From assembly GCA_013399115.1 (NCBI GenBank), contig VXAA01003318.1:1009553-1073552 (forward strand): 64,000 nt of DNA, read 5' to 3'. The stretch is from Anseranas semipalmata (lineage: Eukaryota > Chordata > Aves > Anseriformes > Anseranatidae). The position numbers were made by a program, and so were the translations under genes. A model generated the notes under the pieces. The model was not told the origin of the DNA. It ran no database searches and worked only from the letters and a program-made list of their open reading frames with translations. This document shows, in pieces, positions 50,390 to 64,000 of the stretch (position 1 is the stretch's first letter; each line of letters begins with the position of its first letter).

Positions 50390-53300
50390 CATATAACCAC
50401 AGTATTGGCCTATTTAGACCAGGTCCCCCTAGGTCATTTCTGTCATCTGTTTCTATAATCTGTTTTACTTCTAAATAAAGAAATGTACCTTTAGGAAATA
50501 GTATAGCAGACACAGAACCCAAGACCATGTAATTTTGAATGTAGAGGAAGGAATGTGAAATGAATTCAGATAAGATAATGACTGTTGCGGAGAGAAAATG
50601 AAAAGAGGGAGAGAGGAAGACTGATTTGTATATTGTCTTGTTCTATTTGGATCCCTCGTGCTCACAGAACGGTACTTTCAGTATGTAGGATCATCAGCAA
50701 CATAAGATCTTGTATCAATTTTATTATCACACGTGGCCTGTACCTCAAGCAGAGTGCTCTTTGCTCAATAGAGATGTAAACTTTTTTTTCTTCAGAAACA
50801 CACATCCCTTCTTTCAATCTACTGTCACTAACACAACATCAGAAGGTACTATTACATTTACCTCAGGGTATTATCATCAATCAACACCATCTCTTGTCCC
50901 TCCAAACACAATTTCTTTAGCATTTTATTATCCAGCAGGGCTCTATCCTGGCAAGACACACCACTGATGTGAAATGTGGGAGACAAACAGACTATAAGCA
51001 CATTTTGCCAGCTTCATCTGATTTCCTAGCAGAAAAAGCACAGAATGGGAAGCTGACTACCCAGCTTAGAAGGGCTCTTAATAAGCTGAAAGGTATATTT
51101 TTTTCAAGCATAATTGCAATGTCTGGGAGGGTGATGGCAAGGAAAAACACACCTCTGGCTTCCAACAAGTTGGCCATGTTATCTGCAAGGTTAGGCAGTG
51201 AGCTGATTGTGTTCAATTATAAGCAGCTGACCCTGAGCACTGATGGTTCCCTAAAGAACTGCTTCTAAGTCAGCAGGATCAAACAGCTATAAACAGAAAA
51301 TAAACTTTTAGCCACAGATGATATCTAGTGCCTGGAGTAAAATCCTGAACAAATGAAAAAAATACAGTGGGATGAGTCGGAGTTACAGGGTACAGATGTG
51401 CTGCTCTTAACTTCTTGCACTTAACTGTGCAATCACTTGTACAGAGACTCTCACCTTGCAGAGTAATTGCAAACCAGCTGCCACAGAGCAGCCAGCTAGT
51501 TCCTGCTTAGGGGAGTAATCAGCAAGTGCAGTGATACCCCGTTCATCCATATTTTATGTTGAAGTGCATATCTAAGCAGAACCCAGGCCAGGAATGACAG
51601 GACCCTTCCCCAGCCGAGGGCCAGGTTTGTCTACATTCATGTAATTTAGGTAAATGAAGCGTCCCTGTTTATAATGACTTTTCTGCTCAGATTTCCATTC
51701 TAAATGACCTGGACAAGAGGTGGCAGGTGCCTTTACCCTGAGCTCATGTAAGACATGGGGCATTCATTGAACTGAAAGCCTCAGGAATATTTCCAGATGA
51801 CACTTCACCTCTAGCAAGAGGAACAGATATAAGCAGTTCTATTTACATGGTGTAGGTTGGCCTTATTTCAAAAAAGAAGCAAATCCATGCAACTGTCAGT
51901 GATAAGCAGTATAAACTGACATACCCTGCTCAGAATGTCTATATTCCTATTGACCTCAGTCAATGCATGCTTGCCCACATAAAGAAACTTTACAAACTAA
52001 CACTGCTATTTTTTTTTGTAGTGAAAAGACAAATAATCATCCTGCATATATTTGAAAAGCATGTCTTTGCTTCAGAAACAGCACCTTGACAGCACTTTTC
52101 TAACCACATTTCTTTCTGTGATACTTTATTAATTATACACCGGTGTCGGATCTTTTTTTTCTTTTACTGCTATGGAATTGCATTTCAAGACTGTGACATG
52201 GGGTAGTCAAGGAAACAAATCTTTATAAGACCTTTCCAAGTACAAGGTTGAATATAATATTAAGAGCAAATCATTCTTCAAGTGAAATGTCATAGAGCAT
52301 GAGATCAAAATTCTCAGACAAATCACTATAGCTCCACAATGTTATATTTAATAACATTATTCTGTTTGGAAATCAAGAAGAGAAATCAGATTCTGCCTCA
52401 GGTCATTTTTTAATCAGCAGCCAGTGATGTTTATTAAAAAAAGATAAATTCTATAATTTAACTCTGCTGGACAAATTAGATCAGGCCAGTAATTTAGACT
52501 TGAGGCATTACATCATTTATCAGAGAAAATGATGCTGCTTCATTCCATAGCTCTGTTTTGCAGAATAAATATTTTGAAGTGTTAAGGACACAGGAGGTAC
52601 ACTGGTAACACATATCCAGTTCCTCTTATCTATCATAAAATGAAGAAAATGCCAAACTTGAACATCCCACTATGAATTCCATTCCTGTATTTTTATTCTA
52701 TCAAAAGGTCCAAAGCAATAAGAAAAAAGTATGAAAAAAAGTAAACATCTGTATGCCTAAACTCTACCCTCCTCCTCTTGCAACTCTTTTAGTAGAGGGG
52801 CAAAGTGGATCATAACAATTCCATCTGACAATCTCTTTCTTGATAAATTCCTTTCTTGATTTTTCTTTCCTTTGGTATGTCTTCCTGAAAGCCATCTGCA
52901 ACTTTAAAAAGCTTTTTACCCCTCACTGAAGCCAGGTTTGTTTCTTATAATCCCCTTGGTCCTGGACTTGCACCCTGGAAACACATGACCAGGTATACAC
53001 AAGCACATCAGAGTGTCTCAGGAAAGTATTTCTTCATTCCTCTCTTCTGTGAACTCTTAACTATGTCTTGGCTTTTTTACCTGTCTTCTCTCTGATAGCC
53101 TTGTTTAATTCTGCATCATCAAATCAAATAGTAAGGAACAGGTAAAAGCAGTGAACATTCCTAAGCAATAATACCCTCTCCTTCTCCATAAAGACATTTG
53201 AGGCATTTGTCTGAAAGAGCTTACTGGTCATTTCACTATCTGCTGTACAAAGCTGATGGTTTTTCTTAAAACTGTTTCTTTCCTAACCATATTTTTCAGG

Positions 53301-54299
53301 CTTGCTGCCTCTATACACTTATTAATTATTTTAAAAGATCTGTATGAAAAAATACATCCCTTTATTTTGGGAAATCATGAATATCCCAAACATTCACAAT
53401 GTGACTATGGATTTTTTCAATGGGCTTAAATTAACTAAATTCATAGTTTTGACTATTCTTCCCCAATGCACCATAGTATAATCTGGCATGAGAAGGATTA
53501 GAAAAGACTTGATTTAATTATATGCTCTGTCTGAGCAAATACAATTCAATTAGGAAGATGTGATTATTAAATCTAAAATGTATTAGCATGCATCAATCAG
53601 CTGTATGAGCTTTAAATTAATAAATAGTTCTTTTACAGTTACCTAACTACTAGACAGAGAATCAGAATTAAAACCTCTAATAAAATTTGCCCAAGTCTCT
53701 CAATGCAGGGTTTAAAGCATGATTTACTGAATGAATTCTGTGCACCAGCCGTAGTAAGCTCAATGAAGTTTGTTCCAATGTTGGGTGATGTCAGAGTAGT
53801 AACTAATTCTGTTTTGTCACAAAATGTGGTCTTCTGTGTTTTGGGTCTAACTGAAGAGAGCACAGACTGAAACACTGAGTTGTTTTTGTGTCAAAATTAC
53901 CTGATACTTTAAGGTTTCTTTCAAAACTTCTATACTTTCCTGTTTAAATATTTTAGCAATTTTTCTTTCAAATTTCTCTTAAAGATACAGAGAGATATCA
54001 AAGAATGCAGTGCATGCATAGACAAAGCATTTCAAATAAAGTAAAGCTTCAATTTCTATATAAGATGCCAGGAAAGCAGATTAAAGGCCATCAGAGACGT
54101 CTAAGTTATCAAGCAAAAATAGATTTAATTCCTTCTAATAGGAATCAACTGTTCAATACCCAACTCAAGATGCTAACTACATGTGTCTCAATGAGGAATG
54201 TGGTTTTGTCAGATCTCCCAAAACAGCCTACTAAGAAAACGTAGGCAGTGCAAAATATGGCCATATCAACCTGCTGCACTAAGATTTCCCATGTATAAA

Positions 54300-54620
54300 G
54301 ATCGAGTCATCTGTCTTCATGCGGCTGACATGAGGAGCAAGCGGTGAGAGGAAGACCCTTCTCTGGAGCCACCCCAGGTGTGGCATTGCCTCTGTCCCTG
54401 TCTGGAGTCAGGAGGAGCCCACCCTACGAGTGGTGATCTCACTGGGCAGCGGGACAGATCCCTGTACAGGACACTCCTATTTTTTTCCAGCTACTTATTT
54501 CTTCTTAGGAGACGTGCATTGGGGAGGGAAATAGTCTTTCGGCAGGAGAGATGCTTGCAGCCCTGTCATACACTCTCCACCAAGGACAGTGGCTGTCTGC
54601 CTTTCCCAGGGTAACTAGAG
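54300..54620. other. GC-richer, CpG-containing patch with no recognised gene
   Basis: This patch stands out from the AT-rich surroundings: it is visibly richer in G and C and holds several CpG pairs (for example in ATCGAG, ATGCGGC, AAGCGG, CTACGAG, AGCGGGA, GACGTG, TTTCGG). It is too CpG-poor to be called a CpG island by eye. It contains one open frame of about 78 codons that resembles nothing I know. Confidence 0.4.
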
Positions 54621-57600
54621 AATTATCTCCCTATTAGATGCCTCCCCAGTAGCTGCTGTGCTCCTCTGTGAATTTTCATACTGTTACATCAATGTATCTA
54701 CATCTCAGGGTTCCTAGTTACAGTGATGCAGGAGTTCAGTAAATATAACATCAAGGGGAGAAAATTCATTTGAACAAGATTCATTTTCCTCCATGGTGAC
54801 TCACATAATTGGCTTTATCTGCTGCAATGAGATTTTGATAAACCCTGACTACATGGTCTTGCCCAGCTTTCTATTGCTCAACTTCCAGGAATTTGTCTTC
54901 TGGGTAAATAGCCAGACCTGAAAAATAAAGAGTGACAATATATTCCATGAGGAAGAGGAATTATGGGCCAGAAGCCCTTTTGGAAGAGAGTGCTGAAGGG
55001 GCATGGATCTTCCTGCTTCTTCAAATATTTTATCTATGTATACTCTTCTTTAAGCTGATTTAACGCAATTATAAAGGCCCAGAGGTCAGAATGCGGAAGT
55101 TTACTGGCAGTTTCCTCAGATGGCCTAATACTAACTAGCTTCATTTTCTTCAAGAAGAGAGTTCCCAGCGACTGCTCAAAGACAGAAGCCATCCATGTAA
55201 TTCCTGGTCAGAAACCTCTTCCTCTCCTACAAGTAAAACAGGATAGAAAGCAGGATGCCCAGGAAGAGAGTTGCAAACTAGGCACATGACTTGAGGTAGG
55301 AGATTTGGGCTCTGAGGAGACCTGATCCATTCGCTATGAGGAAGAGAAGCTGTCTGGTTTAGCTGTACCCTGCTAAAGCAAATAGGAAAGTACCATGTGT
55401 AGAAGTGGCCAGCTATACTGGCCAAGCACCAACCTAAATAACAAAAAAGGGACTGAAAGGCAGAAATAAAATATTTCCATTCACCATAAAAATCAAAGTG
55501 TCAAGGATAAAACTAATCAAGTCACTGAGGGGTGTGAAAAAAGACTCTAGCTGCTCATATGCCAGTGCTAGCAATCTAGTGACAACCCAGAATAATTGGA
55601 AGTTTTCGTGCAATGCATGTGTATTGCTGTCAGACAGTATGACTGAATCTCACACAAAAGACTTGTGTGACTAAAATGTTTAAATCAGCTTGTTTAGGAC
55701 AGATCAAGTGGATTGCAGAGCTTGGGAATGGCACTCTATTGCGCCTACCAACTTTAAATAAGTAGTCTTGAATATTTCTGAATTATTAATAGAAGGCAGA
55801 GGCAGATCACATGCTGGTCTGTGCAGCTACAGACCACCGCACTGCAACAGAGAAGGAGGTGAACAACATCTCTATACATTGCTATTTGTAGCATGCAAGG
55901 AAAAAAATGTTGTCATCTTTAACTTTAACAAAATGAATTGTAGCTTAAGGGTAAAAGATGATAAACTTATTGCATTTGATATCTGTACACAGAATAAAAT
56001 CCAAACCAACAATATATGTATTCAATGCAAAAAGAAAAGAGTGAATTTCACAAAATTGATAATTATTTTGAGCCAAAACATCTGGGATAAAAGATTTTAA
56101 ATGTTTACCAATCACCATTCACATTGTTTTGCTAAAAACAGATCTTATGCTTAGGAATAAAATAAAAGAAAAGAAAGCTGTGGTTAAAAACCTTGAAAGT
56201 AAGAATTGCTATGTAAAATGGAAATTGTACAAGTAGCAAGTGTAATGAAGAACTGATAGCTGTCAATACCAATTACAAGCCCTGAAATATAGAGAATAGA
56301 TAAAGGAAACAAACAGATACAGGAAAAGAATTTGTAAGTTTTTAAATATAATAATGCATCTGAAGTTCATATAGCCGGAATAAATTTAAACAATGGCTCT
56401 GGTATTTTATCTACTAGGCATGGCAGAGTGTGCATTGACTTTAGTACTCTAGTGAAGGAGAAGTCAATGAGCTTTTTTGTGTTCAGGTTAAGATGTTTTT
56501 CCATTATGAGATAACAAAATATTTTGTATTTTGACAGTAACCAAGGACAATATTAAACACAGATACTGAAAATGGATAGTTTTAACTCAGCAACATTTAC
56601 AAACACGGTTTCAGGTTTTGAAACAACCATATCAAACAAGCATTTGAGGTTTTAAATGTATTGCTAACAAATCTGAGAACCATGGAGAATTGCCAGAAGA
56701 CTGGAAGAAAACTCATATGCCACTATATAAAAAAAATGAAATGGAACGAGAATATTTTTTTCCCAAGAGCCTCACTCTCAGCCACTTACTTGATTTTCAA
56801 CGAAGTTAACACAAGGACGAATATGAGACAAAAGATGTGCTTCATGTCATCTGCCTTTCTAAAATTAAGTATAGGAGCTCAGCTAGTCCCCAGGCTCCTC
56901 TAGTCAAATAAGAGAAAGGAACATCTCTACAGAGTGTCATCTTAAAACAGGCACCTGGTCATAAATAGTCTTTGGACACATCTCTTCCACTGACTGGAGA
57001 CTAGACAAGTAGCTTTATCCAGTGCCTTATCCCTAAATGGTGAGATGTGGTTAAGTTATGTGAGATGAATAGCAGCCTCCTGCGCCTGTGATAACACTCT
57101 GTCATTCAAAGCTATGAATCCCTTCCTGTTCACCCTGGATATCTGTGTTGCTTCTTTTGTGTCCTAGAAGAGTAATTCACTTAAGCTGATCCTTTCAAAA
57201 TCCTGATCCTGAAAAGAGACTGAAGACTTTGAAAATTTAAGTACAACAGAAAAATCCAATCCTCGGTCCAGTCTATTAAAAAGGTGTGCCATGAAAATTA
57301 TTTTTCTTGAAAACAATGTATAAAACTGGGAAAAATACCAGAACGACTATTAAAAACACATCAAGAATCATTACTTAAGCATGCAGAGCCAATGTCAATA
57401 ACTCTTTGGTAGTATGTGGGGGCAAGAGGATATGGTCCTGTATAGCTGACTGTGTGAGTAGCATCTATAAGTATCACTTTGTGTTTAGCAGGGTACATAA
57501 TCTCATATTTTACTCTTTTCTAGCTTTGCTGTTCCTTTCATTCCAGCAGTGCTTTTTAAAACAAAACAGTTCCTTTACCAAGGTTATAAAAGCTTTGATT

Positions 57601-58528
57601 CATTATAAAAGGGGAGATCAGGTTTAACTTGAAGTGAACAAAGACTTTGCACAACCTGAAGGGTGTCCCTGTAACTGTGGGTTTATAAAGAAAAATCTGA
57701 TGAGCTCTAAGGGCTTATGTCATCCTCTCCTAAGGTCTCTGCTGCTGGAGGAAGTCTCAGAGGAAGGTCATCTCTACAAAGCTTCCTTTACAAATTTTCT
57801 AAGCCTCTCTACCTGCTCTCATCTTTGCTTGCAATCTTCCTTCTGCCAAATACACTAATGCCAGCTCAACTTTGTTGCAGCACATTGGGTTTTGAAGAGA
57901 ATTGCTGGAGTCCTATGCTGTGTGATGTGGCTGCAGTATGTCCACACATCTTTTCCCATCCTACTCAGCCTCTATCCCCTCCTTCTACATCAACAACAGA
58001 TGCCCAACGTACTTCTGCAGAGATTTTCCATACTGCAGGATGGGAAGTTCTTGCTCATGAAATCAGAATTCGCTAACACAATTAGGAGAGACCAAGATTC
58101 CTGACTCTGTCTTCTAAATGTTTGACTTTCTTAAATCTTTTTATTTATGCCATTACATTATCAAGTGAGTATCAAGCAATTATTCACCTGAAGAGAAAGA
58201 GTGATGAACTCAGGTTTAATAGTGTTAATGTATCCTTCATAGTATAAATGTAATAGATATTTTTAAACATAACTTTGCATCCATAGAATTCAATAGCAAA
58301 ACTCTCAGAGACAGATGTAGGCACTAAAGTCAGCTCTTGCCTGCAACTTGTTCCTGTTCAACTCAGTAATCAGATGAATACTTTGCTTTGATGAGATCCA
58401 TGATTTTGTATTAAAAACACAAAGCTCCATCCTACACCTCTCCTCCTGGTATATGAAATGCTTCTATTGGCACATAGTTGCTGCAGGAAATAGTAGGTTG
58501 GGGGGCTTTTGGTGGTAGGTTGTTGCTT

Positions 58529-58551
58529 TTGTGTGTGTGCGTATGTGTGTG
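58529..58551. repeat. (TG)n microsatellite, interrupted
   Basis: A GT array with a single GCGTA interruption. Confidence 0.85.
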
Positions 58552-61500
58552 ACAACACAGGTTGCTTGTATAGACTCAAAAAGTCCATAAACCCTTATAA
58601 ATTTACAGCACTTCTTATGGACTAAGTAACACTGTATTTTCACATTCTCCCTGGTTTAGAAATGTATGCTGTATATTTGTCCTGGTAATGAATAAGGAAG
58701 ATTCACCTCTGTGACTCTTCTGATGTAGAAGAAAGCAGCTGATGCTAGAGCATGAGGTGCACAAGAAAAGCGGCCTCAATATGTGGTCAGTTACAGAACA
58801 GGACCAGCTAAGGTACTACAGAGGATGATGTGGGTACAAAACCAAAGAAATTCTGCTTAGAGTGGGCTGGGGAAAGAGTAGGATATTACTGTCAAGGAAA
58901 ATGTCTTGAGTCCAGAGAGGGGGACTGAATCCAAGAAGTCTTCCAGTAATTGGCAGCCTTAATGGGAGCAGGCTGGTGGTTGGGAAATGATGGATAGAAA
59001 GAGAAGAGGAATGATTTCTCCGTGACCACTGTTTGTCAGTGGGAGGTCTGGTCTCACATGGGAAGAGTGCAAAAGATTGGGAAGTAGAAGGAAGTAACAG
59101 AAATTGACAGTAGAAATGAAGAAGAAGCAGAACAGTGTTATAAACTGTTGTCTTTATAGTTAAACAGAACCCTGGAGAATAACCTGTTTTCATGGATTTT
59201 CTGCTAGAACTCCTGAAATACAATCGAACACCTGCACCAAATGAAAGGTGCTTGGGGAAAATGCTCTTTCTTGCTATCTTCTACTTTAATATGTTTAATA
59301 ACTGTGTAGCTGACTTCTGCACAGCTTGGCTGTGGCAGCCAGAATTATTTAATACTGTAACAGACAAGTTAACTGACAATTTTACAGAAAACATTAACAT
59401 TGCAAATATACAGATTAGCAAGTTGGGCAGCTTTGACAGAGGCTGTATCAATAATTTGTATTACTATTGCACTCCAAATTTTCTGCCCTGAATCCCTGGG
59501 TACAGTACAAAGAATTAAAATTCAGCAGTACAAATATTTAAGTATGAACCAGGTTAAACAGAGGGAGGTCTTAAATCAAAACCTTTGCAGCAGGACATTA
59601 CAGAAGAGAGTTTTTAAACTCAAAGTAAAAGCTCTTAACCTAAGCAACTTTATACAAGCAATTAAGGATAACAAAAGGACAACATCATTAGATATTAGGG
59701 CATAGTTTATTACAGCATACACTGCATAGGAAATTCTGAATTGTATTAAATTGGGTGCTAAGAATTTTAGAGGAACACAGATTGTTTCACAGGGAAAGAA
59801 TGTGAAAAGGCAGTACAAGCAAGAAGGACTGGAGATGTATCTTGGACATGGCACTTGAGGGAACTTTGAAGGCAAAATTTCATACATAATCTAGCTGGGG
59901 TTTCAGCAATTCTGTAAAGCTAAGCATATTAGCTAAAGATAATAATAAATCCGTAAAGATAAGAGTAGAAATCATTTTTAGCACCCAACTGAGGCTAGTC
60001 TATCTGTTAAAATATCACAAGCATCTATCAATCCTGTCTTGTCTGCTCTGTCCATTGACAGCAGAACTTCCTTTCTTCTCTCTGCTAAGTTACCTTTTAG
60101 CTATCTCTAACTATATTTATTGCAGAAAGACAGATGGTCTGACTTTTCAGAAATATATATTTCCCTTATTACATCACAGTTGGAGAATCTGCTGGTGGAA
60201 GGAAGAGTTGGTGTACAAAACAGTCTGGAGGAGATTCATTCCTAAATAAAATCTCCTCTGACTATAGAAACACAAAGCAGACCTTACCCTTCTAAGCTAG
60301 GAAGAACCTTGAACACACTGAATATTGGTGGAGCCTTCCCCATTAAGCTCAACATATGCTAACACTCTCCCAGTTAATCAGCAGATACTGCTATCCATTC
60401 TCATTAGACTAAATCTGTTCCCTGGGAGATATCCCAATAAACTGGTGATCCCAACTAAGATCTTTCCAATTCATTTGCACTTCATGGGGGTTTTAACATT
60501 ATTTCACTTAAATCCAGTCCGAGACTCCTGTGTGTGTGACTTCAGCAGCACTTTCCCTATAAATAGGGCTACAGAATTCATTCCAGAGAAGGGATATGTC
60601 TTCAGGAGATGCTAGTTTTCATACTTCTTGGTATTTCAAACTGTGGGTATTGAATGGCAAAGTGCTTAACTGGGTCTGAAGAATCGCAGACTCACTCACC
60701 AGTTCCCATGAATGGCTTTCCTATTGCCTTCATGGACTCCAGGCTCATTTCTCCCAGGCATCTTCCACCTTTCCCAGTGTCTATCAGATTTCCTTCTCAG
60801 AACAGATCTCTTCAGCTGGAAGTCACTTCAGCTCTATACTTACAAAGAAAACATTACCATTTACTCAGTACTTTTCAGAGCACAGCATTCAGTACAGAGA
60901 GTGCTATATGTAAACTTCTGTTAAATATATACAAAACCTTCATCCTTTTCTCAAGCATAATAGCAGTTATTCACAGGTGTCTGGCAGCAATCATCTCATT
61001 TTAGGCCTGAAGGTCAGACAGACATCTGCTTTACCATAGTGAAGAATGATAAGTCTCCAAGATGGAAAAGGACAGTTCTTGTCATTTTCCAACCCTGCAA
61101 TCCTCAAATTTGTTTCTCAAATGCAATCTCCCCCCCAAAATTAGCTGATAGATTTAATATGTATTTTTTGGGTTTCTTAAAAACAGATGTAGAAGTCAAA
61201 TAATTGGAAAGAGTAAACTTCCAGGCATCTGCAAGATTATTTTTTTCATGATAATTGAGAGACACCTTAAATTTCCACTATGAAAACTGAGATAATTTAA
61301 AAACATTCATCTAAATGCCAAAGTGAAAAACAAGTAAATTGTTTATTTCTGTTGTCAGGATAACGTGAGCATGGAAATGGAAAAATACATAAAGTCATTG
61401 AGTACAGAGCAACTAATCCTCTACCAAAAAGGCCTATGACTTAGTCCAGTAGTTATCATCTTTCATTCCTCTGTAGCAGATGCCTTCTGTATCTCTTCAA

Positions 61501-61834
61501 GCAAGTATTGAAAGATTCAGGTATTAGTTATGGCCTGAAGTAGAACCAGCTATCATTGAGCTGCCCGTACTAGTGTTCTGCAGTTTGAATGTACCTGTAT
61601 CCCATTACATTTAGCTGTACCCACAAGTATTTATTTTATTCTGCTATCATGTACATACAGCAACACAGACAATGCCGAGTATGTCTACCCATCTGAGCAG
61701 AATTAGTGAATTTGCAGGACAGAATGATAGTCAATTCAACAAAGATTGACAAGAATTACAGCAGGAGTGTGTCTCATGGCTTCCAGGCATATGATGGAAA
61801 GAGGAAGATGAAATGGGCTTGCAGGGTGTTAGAT

Positions 61835-61866
61835 TTGGACAGATTTGCAATTGGACAGATTTGCAA
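61835..61866. repeat. Perfect 16-bp tandem duplication
   Basis: The unit TTGGACAGATTTGCAA occurs twice in direct succession with no mismatch, which implies a recent duplication. Confidence 0.95.
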
Positions 61867-63193
61867 GGGTAGAACAACAACAACAAAAGTAATTGAAAAA
61901 ACAATTTCATGAAATACAAGCAAGCAGAAGTTAAAACTGACTTAAAGAGAGGGTGCCAATTATGTTCTGTACAAGGAACAGAAGGAACTTACATATATGT
62001 GCTACTGAAATAAGAAGGGAAAGGAAAATGGACACAATAAAAATGAATCATCAAACCTGTCATTTTCATAGGATTTGGTCATCATTCCTGGAAATTAGCA
62101 CTACCAACTTCAAAATTAGTAAACCTAAAGACTTGCTGTCTAGGTAAGGTTTGAAGTTTACTGGCTTAGGAGGGGGACACAAACATAGGAAAGAGGAGAG
62201 GACATGGAACACATGCATTTTGGGTATGGCCTGTAGAAGACACGGCACATTAGTCAGTATTTCCCTCAAGTAGCTGTAATGTCCCTGCTACTCCTTGTAG
62301 TACCAGGAACAAAGCACTACTTGCCAGAGTTCTCCACAGCTTCTTTTATCCTCCTCCTCCTGGCCTTTATTTCTCTTCCCTTAAGTAGACCATGGCCTTC
62401 ACCTCCTCCATGTCCCCTTTCCTCTCCCAGAAGGAAAGGGAGGAGGGAGACCAAGTCAGTTCTTGTGAGAAATGGTAGGGATTGTCAACTACATGATGGT
62501 GAGGCAAAGCCACGTTTCCAGAAGAGTGCAGGAAAGAGGATAGGAGCCTGAGACTCTTGTGTGGATCCCCCCTGAAAAACTCCTTGACTGTTTCTACCCC
62601 TCCATCTACAGTTCTTCCAAAATCCCAGTGCTCTTTGCTAAATCTTCCCTCAATCAAAGCCACCCTAAGCCCCATTGCTGATTCTCAGAGACCTCATCCT
62701 TCATTCTGATAGCTTCAAAATGCCAATAAGACCTCTCAGTTTGCTTCACCAGCACTTCACTTTGCCAGGAATTCACTGCTACTGGAAGATTTAATTCGAT
62801 CTACCTCAATGAGATGCTTGGGCAAGTATTGTCACCCAGACATGAGATTGGCCTCCAATTCCCAGAGGAAAGGGGTGAATAAAAACACTGATTTTGATGG
62901 TGACTCTTCTCTCTTATTTCTCCAGCTCCACTGTTTAATAATTCTCTCCTCTCTTTCCTCTGTAATATCTTGGCTGAGAGACAAAAAAAAAAAAGTGTTA
63001 TCCTGTCAGCCTGGGAGGAAAAAACACCAAGATAAAAACAGATATGCAGAGGGAATATGCAAGAGAGAATAAAACTGATGAGAGGTGTGGTAGCAGATGG
63101 GTGCAAAGTCTGAAAACTGACCACGTGGTGATATACAAATGCCCCAAATTTTCAGCTATCTATAAGCCTGTTGTCTGAGATCATTCATGCTTT

Positions 63194-63249
63194 GGGGAAA
63201 AAGAGAGAAAGAGAGAAAGAGAGAAAGAAAGAAAGAAAGAGAGAAAGAG

Positions 63250-63316
<67 letters not shown>

Positions 63317-63319
63317 AAA
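63194..63319. repeat. Large (GAAA)n microsatellite, 126-nt pure-purine tract
   Basis: An uninterrupted purine tract that starts with GGGGAAAAAGAGAG, passes through GAGAAA and GAAA mixtures, and ends in about 17 perfect GAAA units. It is the longest simple repeat in the window and the most likely to be length-polymorphic. Confidence 0.97.
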
Positions 63320-64000
63320 CATAATAGATGTTCCTCAGCCAACACATATTATTGGTCTAAATCAACTGATTTATAGATGAGATTATATTAGCTGATTTAA
63401 CATTATCATTAAACCCTAAAATCTATGACCCAGTCAATTTTACAAATCCTTCATCCAAAAATAAAATACACATTGCTCAAATATTTATACTTGAAGCTTT
63501 TCTTAATAAATGGGCTGAAATTGCTCTTTTGTTGTAGTCTACCAGAGAATAGAAGCATCAGTTCAACAGCCTTGTGATTTTTCTGCCCTTAAAGCAAGAG
63601 CTTTGCTGCAGAAAATATTATAGAATTTCTGCCTGAAATTATCCCCTCAGGCCACCACTAATGTAAACCTAAATAGATAAATCACTCACTTTGTGCTTTG
63701 GTGTTTTAAGATGCACCACAAGAGAAAGAAATAAGCAGTTATTGTGAATTTCACCAACATGAATAAAGCTTTTTGGGGGAATCCTTGCAACAGAGTTTTA
63801 ACTGCTCAATTTTAAAGTGGCAGTAGGGCAAGCAAAACAAAAGAGATTCCATTATCGAAGAAAATAGAATTATACAAAATATTAAATTACAGAAAAGACA
63901 ATCCCAGTTGTATATTGATTTCCATGGGGGTTTACACTTCATTAGATGAGCAGATAATTACCAGGTTACTGCTGATGTTTTTCAGGGGTCCTTGATTCCC

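Larger units (their letters stand above)
44012..64000 (+). other. BEGAIN: BEGAIN downstream intron (incomplete, runs off the window)
   Basis: At least 20 kb follow the GTAAGT donor without a recognisable continuation of the BEGAIN reading frame. A glutamate-rich stretch near 54940-54955 was tested for the expected GQHYEEEK start and does not fit. The region contains simple repeats, a GC-richer patch near 54300-54620, possible ancient repeat remnants near 50143 and 51930, and the large (GAAA) tract at 63194-63319. Otherwise it looks like unremarkable intronic DNA. That this is all one intron is inferred from the missing exon; an unrecognised gene on the opposite strand cannot be fully excluded. 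Confidence 0.7.

Noticed and set aside
54941..54985. Glutamate-rich reading frame (HEEEELWAR) tested as the next BEGAIN exon
   Set aside because: The expected next exon should begin with GQHYEEEK after an AG acceptor in phase 0. Neither the preceding residues nor the splice site fit, and a stop follows soon.
62279..62675. Open frames on both strands in a GC-richer stretch
   Set aside because: Low-complexity Pro/Ser/Leu translation with no resemblance to any family; nothing else supports a gene.
63156..63380. Lys/Glu/Arg-rich and Ser/Phe/Leu-rich open frames
   Set aside because: They are translations of the (GAAA)n microsatellite.
1..64000. CRISPR arrays, bacterial operons, phage or intact endogenous retrovirus
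   Set aside because: No regularly spaced repeats, no dense gene arrangement, no long terminal repeat pair and no viral protein motifs were seen. The sequence is a vertebrate intron-rich region.

Overview
This window looks like a bird nuclear genome. It carries two CR1-type LINE 3' ends, one of them with the octamer-like ATTCTATG tail typical of avian and other sauropsid CR1. It is AT-rich, has very few young interspersed repeats, and contains vertebrate spliceosomal exons with consensus splice sites. The species cannot be named from the sequence.

Only one gene is supported. Two short coding exons on the + strand (37355-37516 and 43945-44011) encode consecutive parts of the N-terminal coiled-coil of BEGAIN (brain-enriched guanylate kinase-associated protein), a PSD-95-binding synaptic protein. 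Their splice phases fit exactly (AG|G completes an Arg codon), and together they give about 76 residues. No other BEGAIN exon was found, so practically the whole window is intron: about 37.3 kb upstream of the first exon (intron, possibly including upstream flank), 6.4 kb between the exons, and at least 20 kb downstream. The first coding exon, expected to be tiny, and the exon after position 44011 were looked for and not recognised. They probably lie outside the window.

Layout: 1-37354 is non-coding, with a + strand CR1 fragment (1780-1954), a minus strand CR1 fragment (35350-35495), probable ancient MIR/L2-type remnants, several microsatellites, five places with ambiguous bases in simple sequence, and a poly-T/poly-A inverted pair. 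37355-44011 holds the two exons, with AT-rich dinucleotide tracts on either side of the first. 44012-64000 is intron with a few simple repeats, ending in a 126-nt pure-purine (GAAA) tract at 63194-63319. Many short open frames exist, but none of the others resembles a known protein.

I found no RNA gene, CRISPR array, intact mobile element, viral gene or new multi-gene system. The points most worth a second look are the exon architecture and alternative-splice potential of the BEGAIN coiled-coil, a palindromic SOX/AP-1-like motif cluster, a tRNA-like A-box/B-box pair, and the simple-sequence structures.
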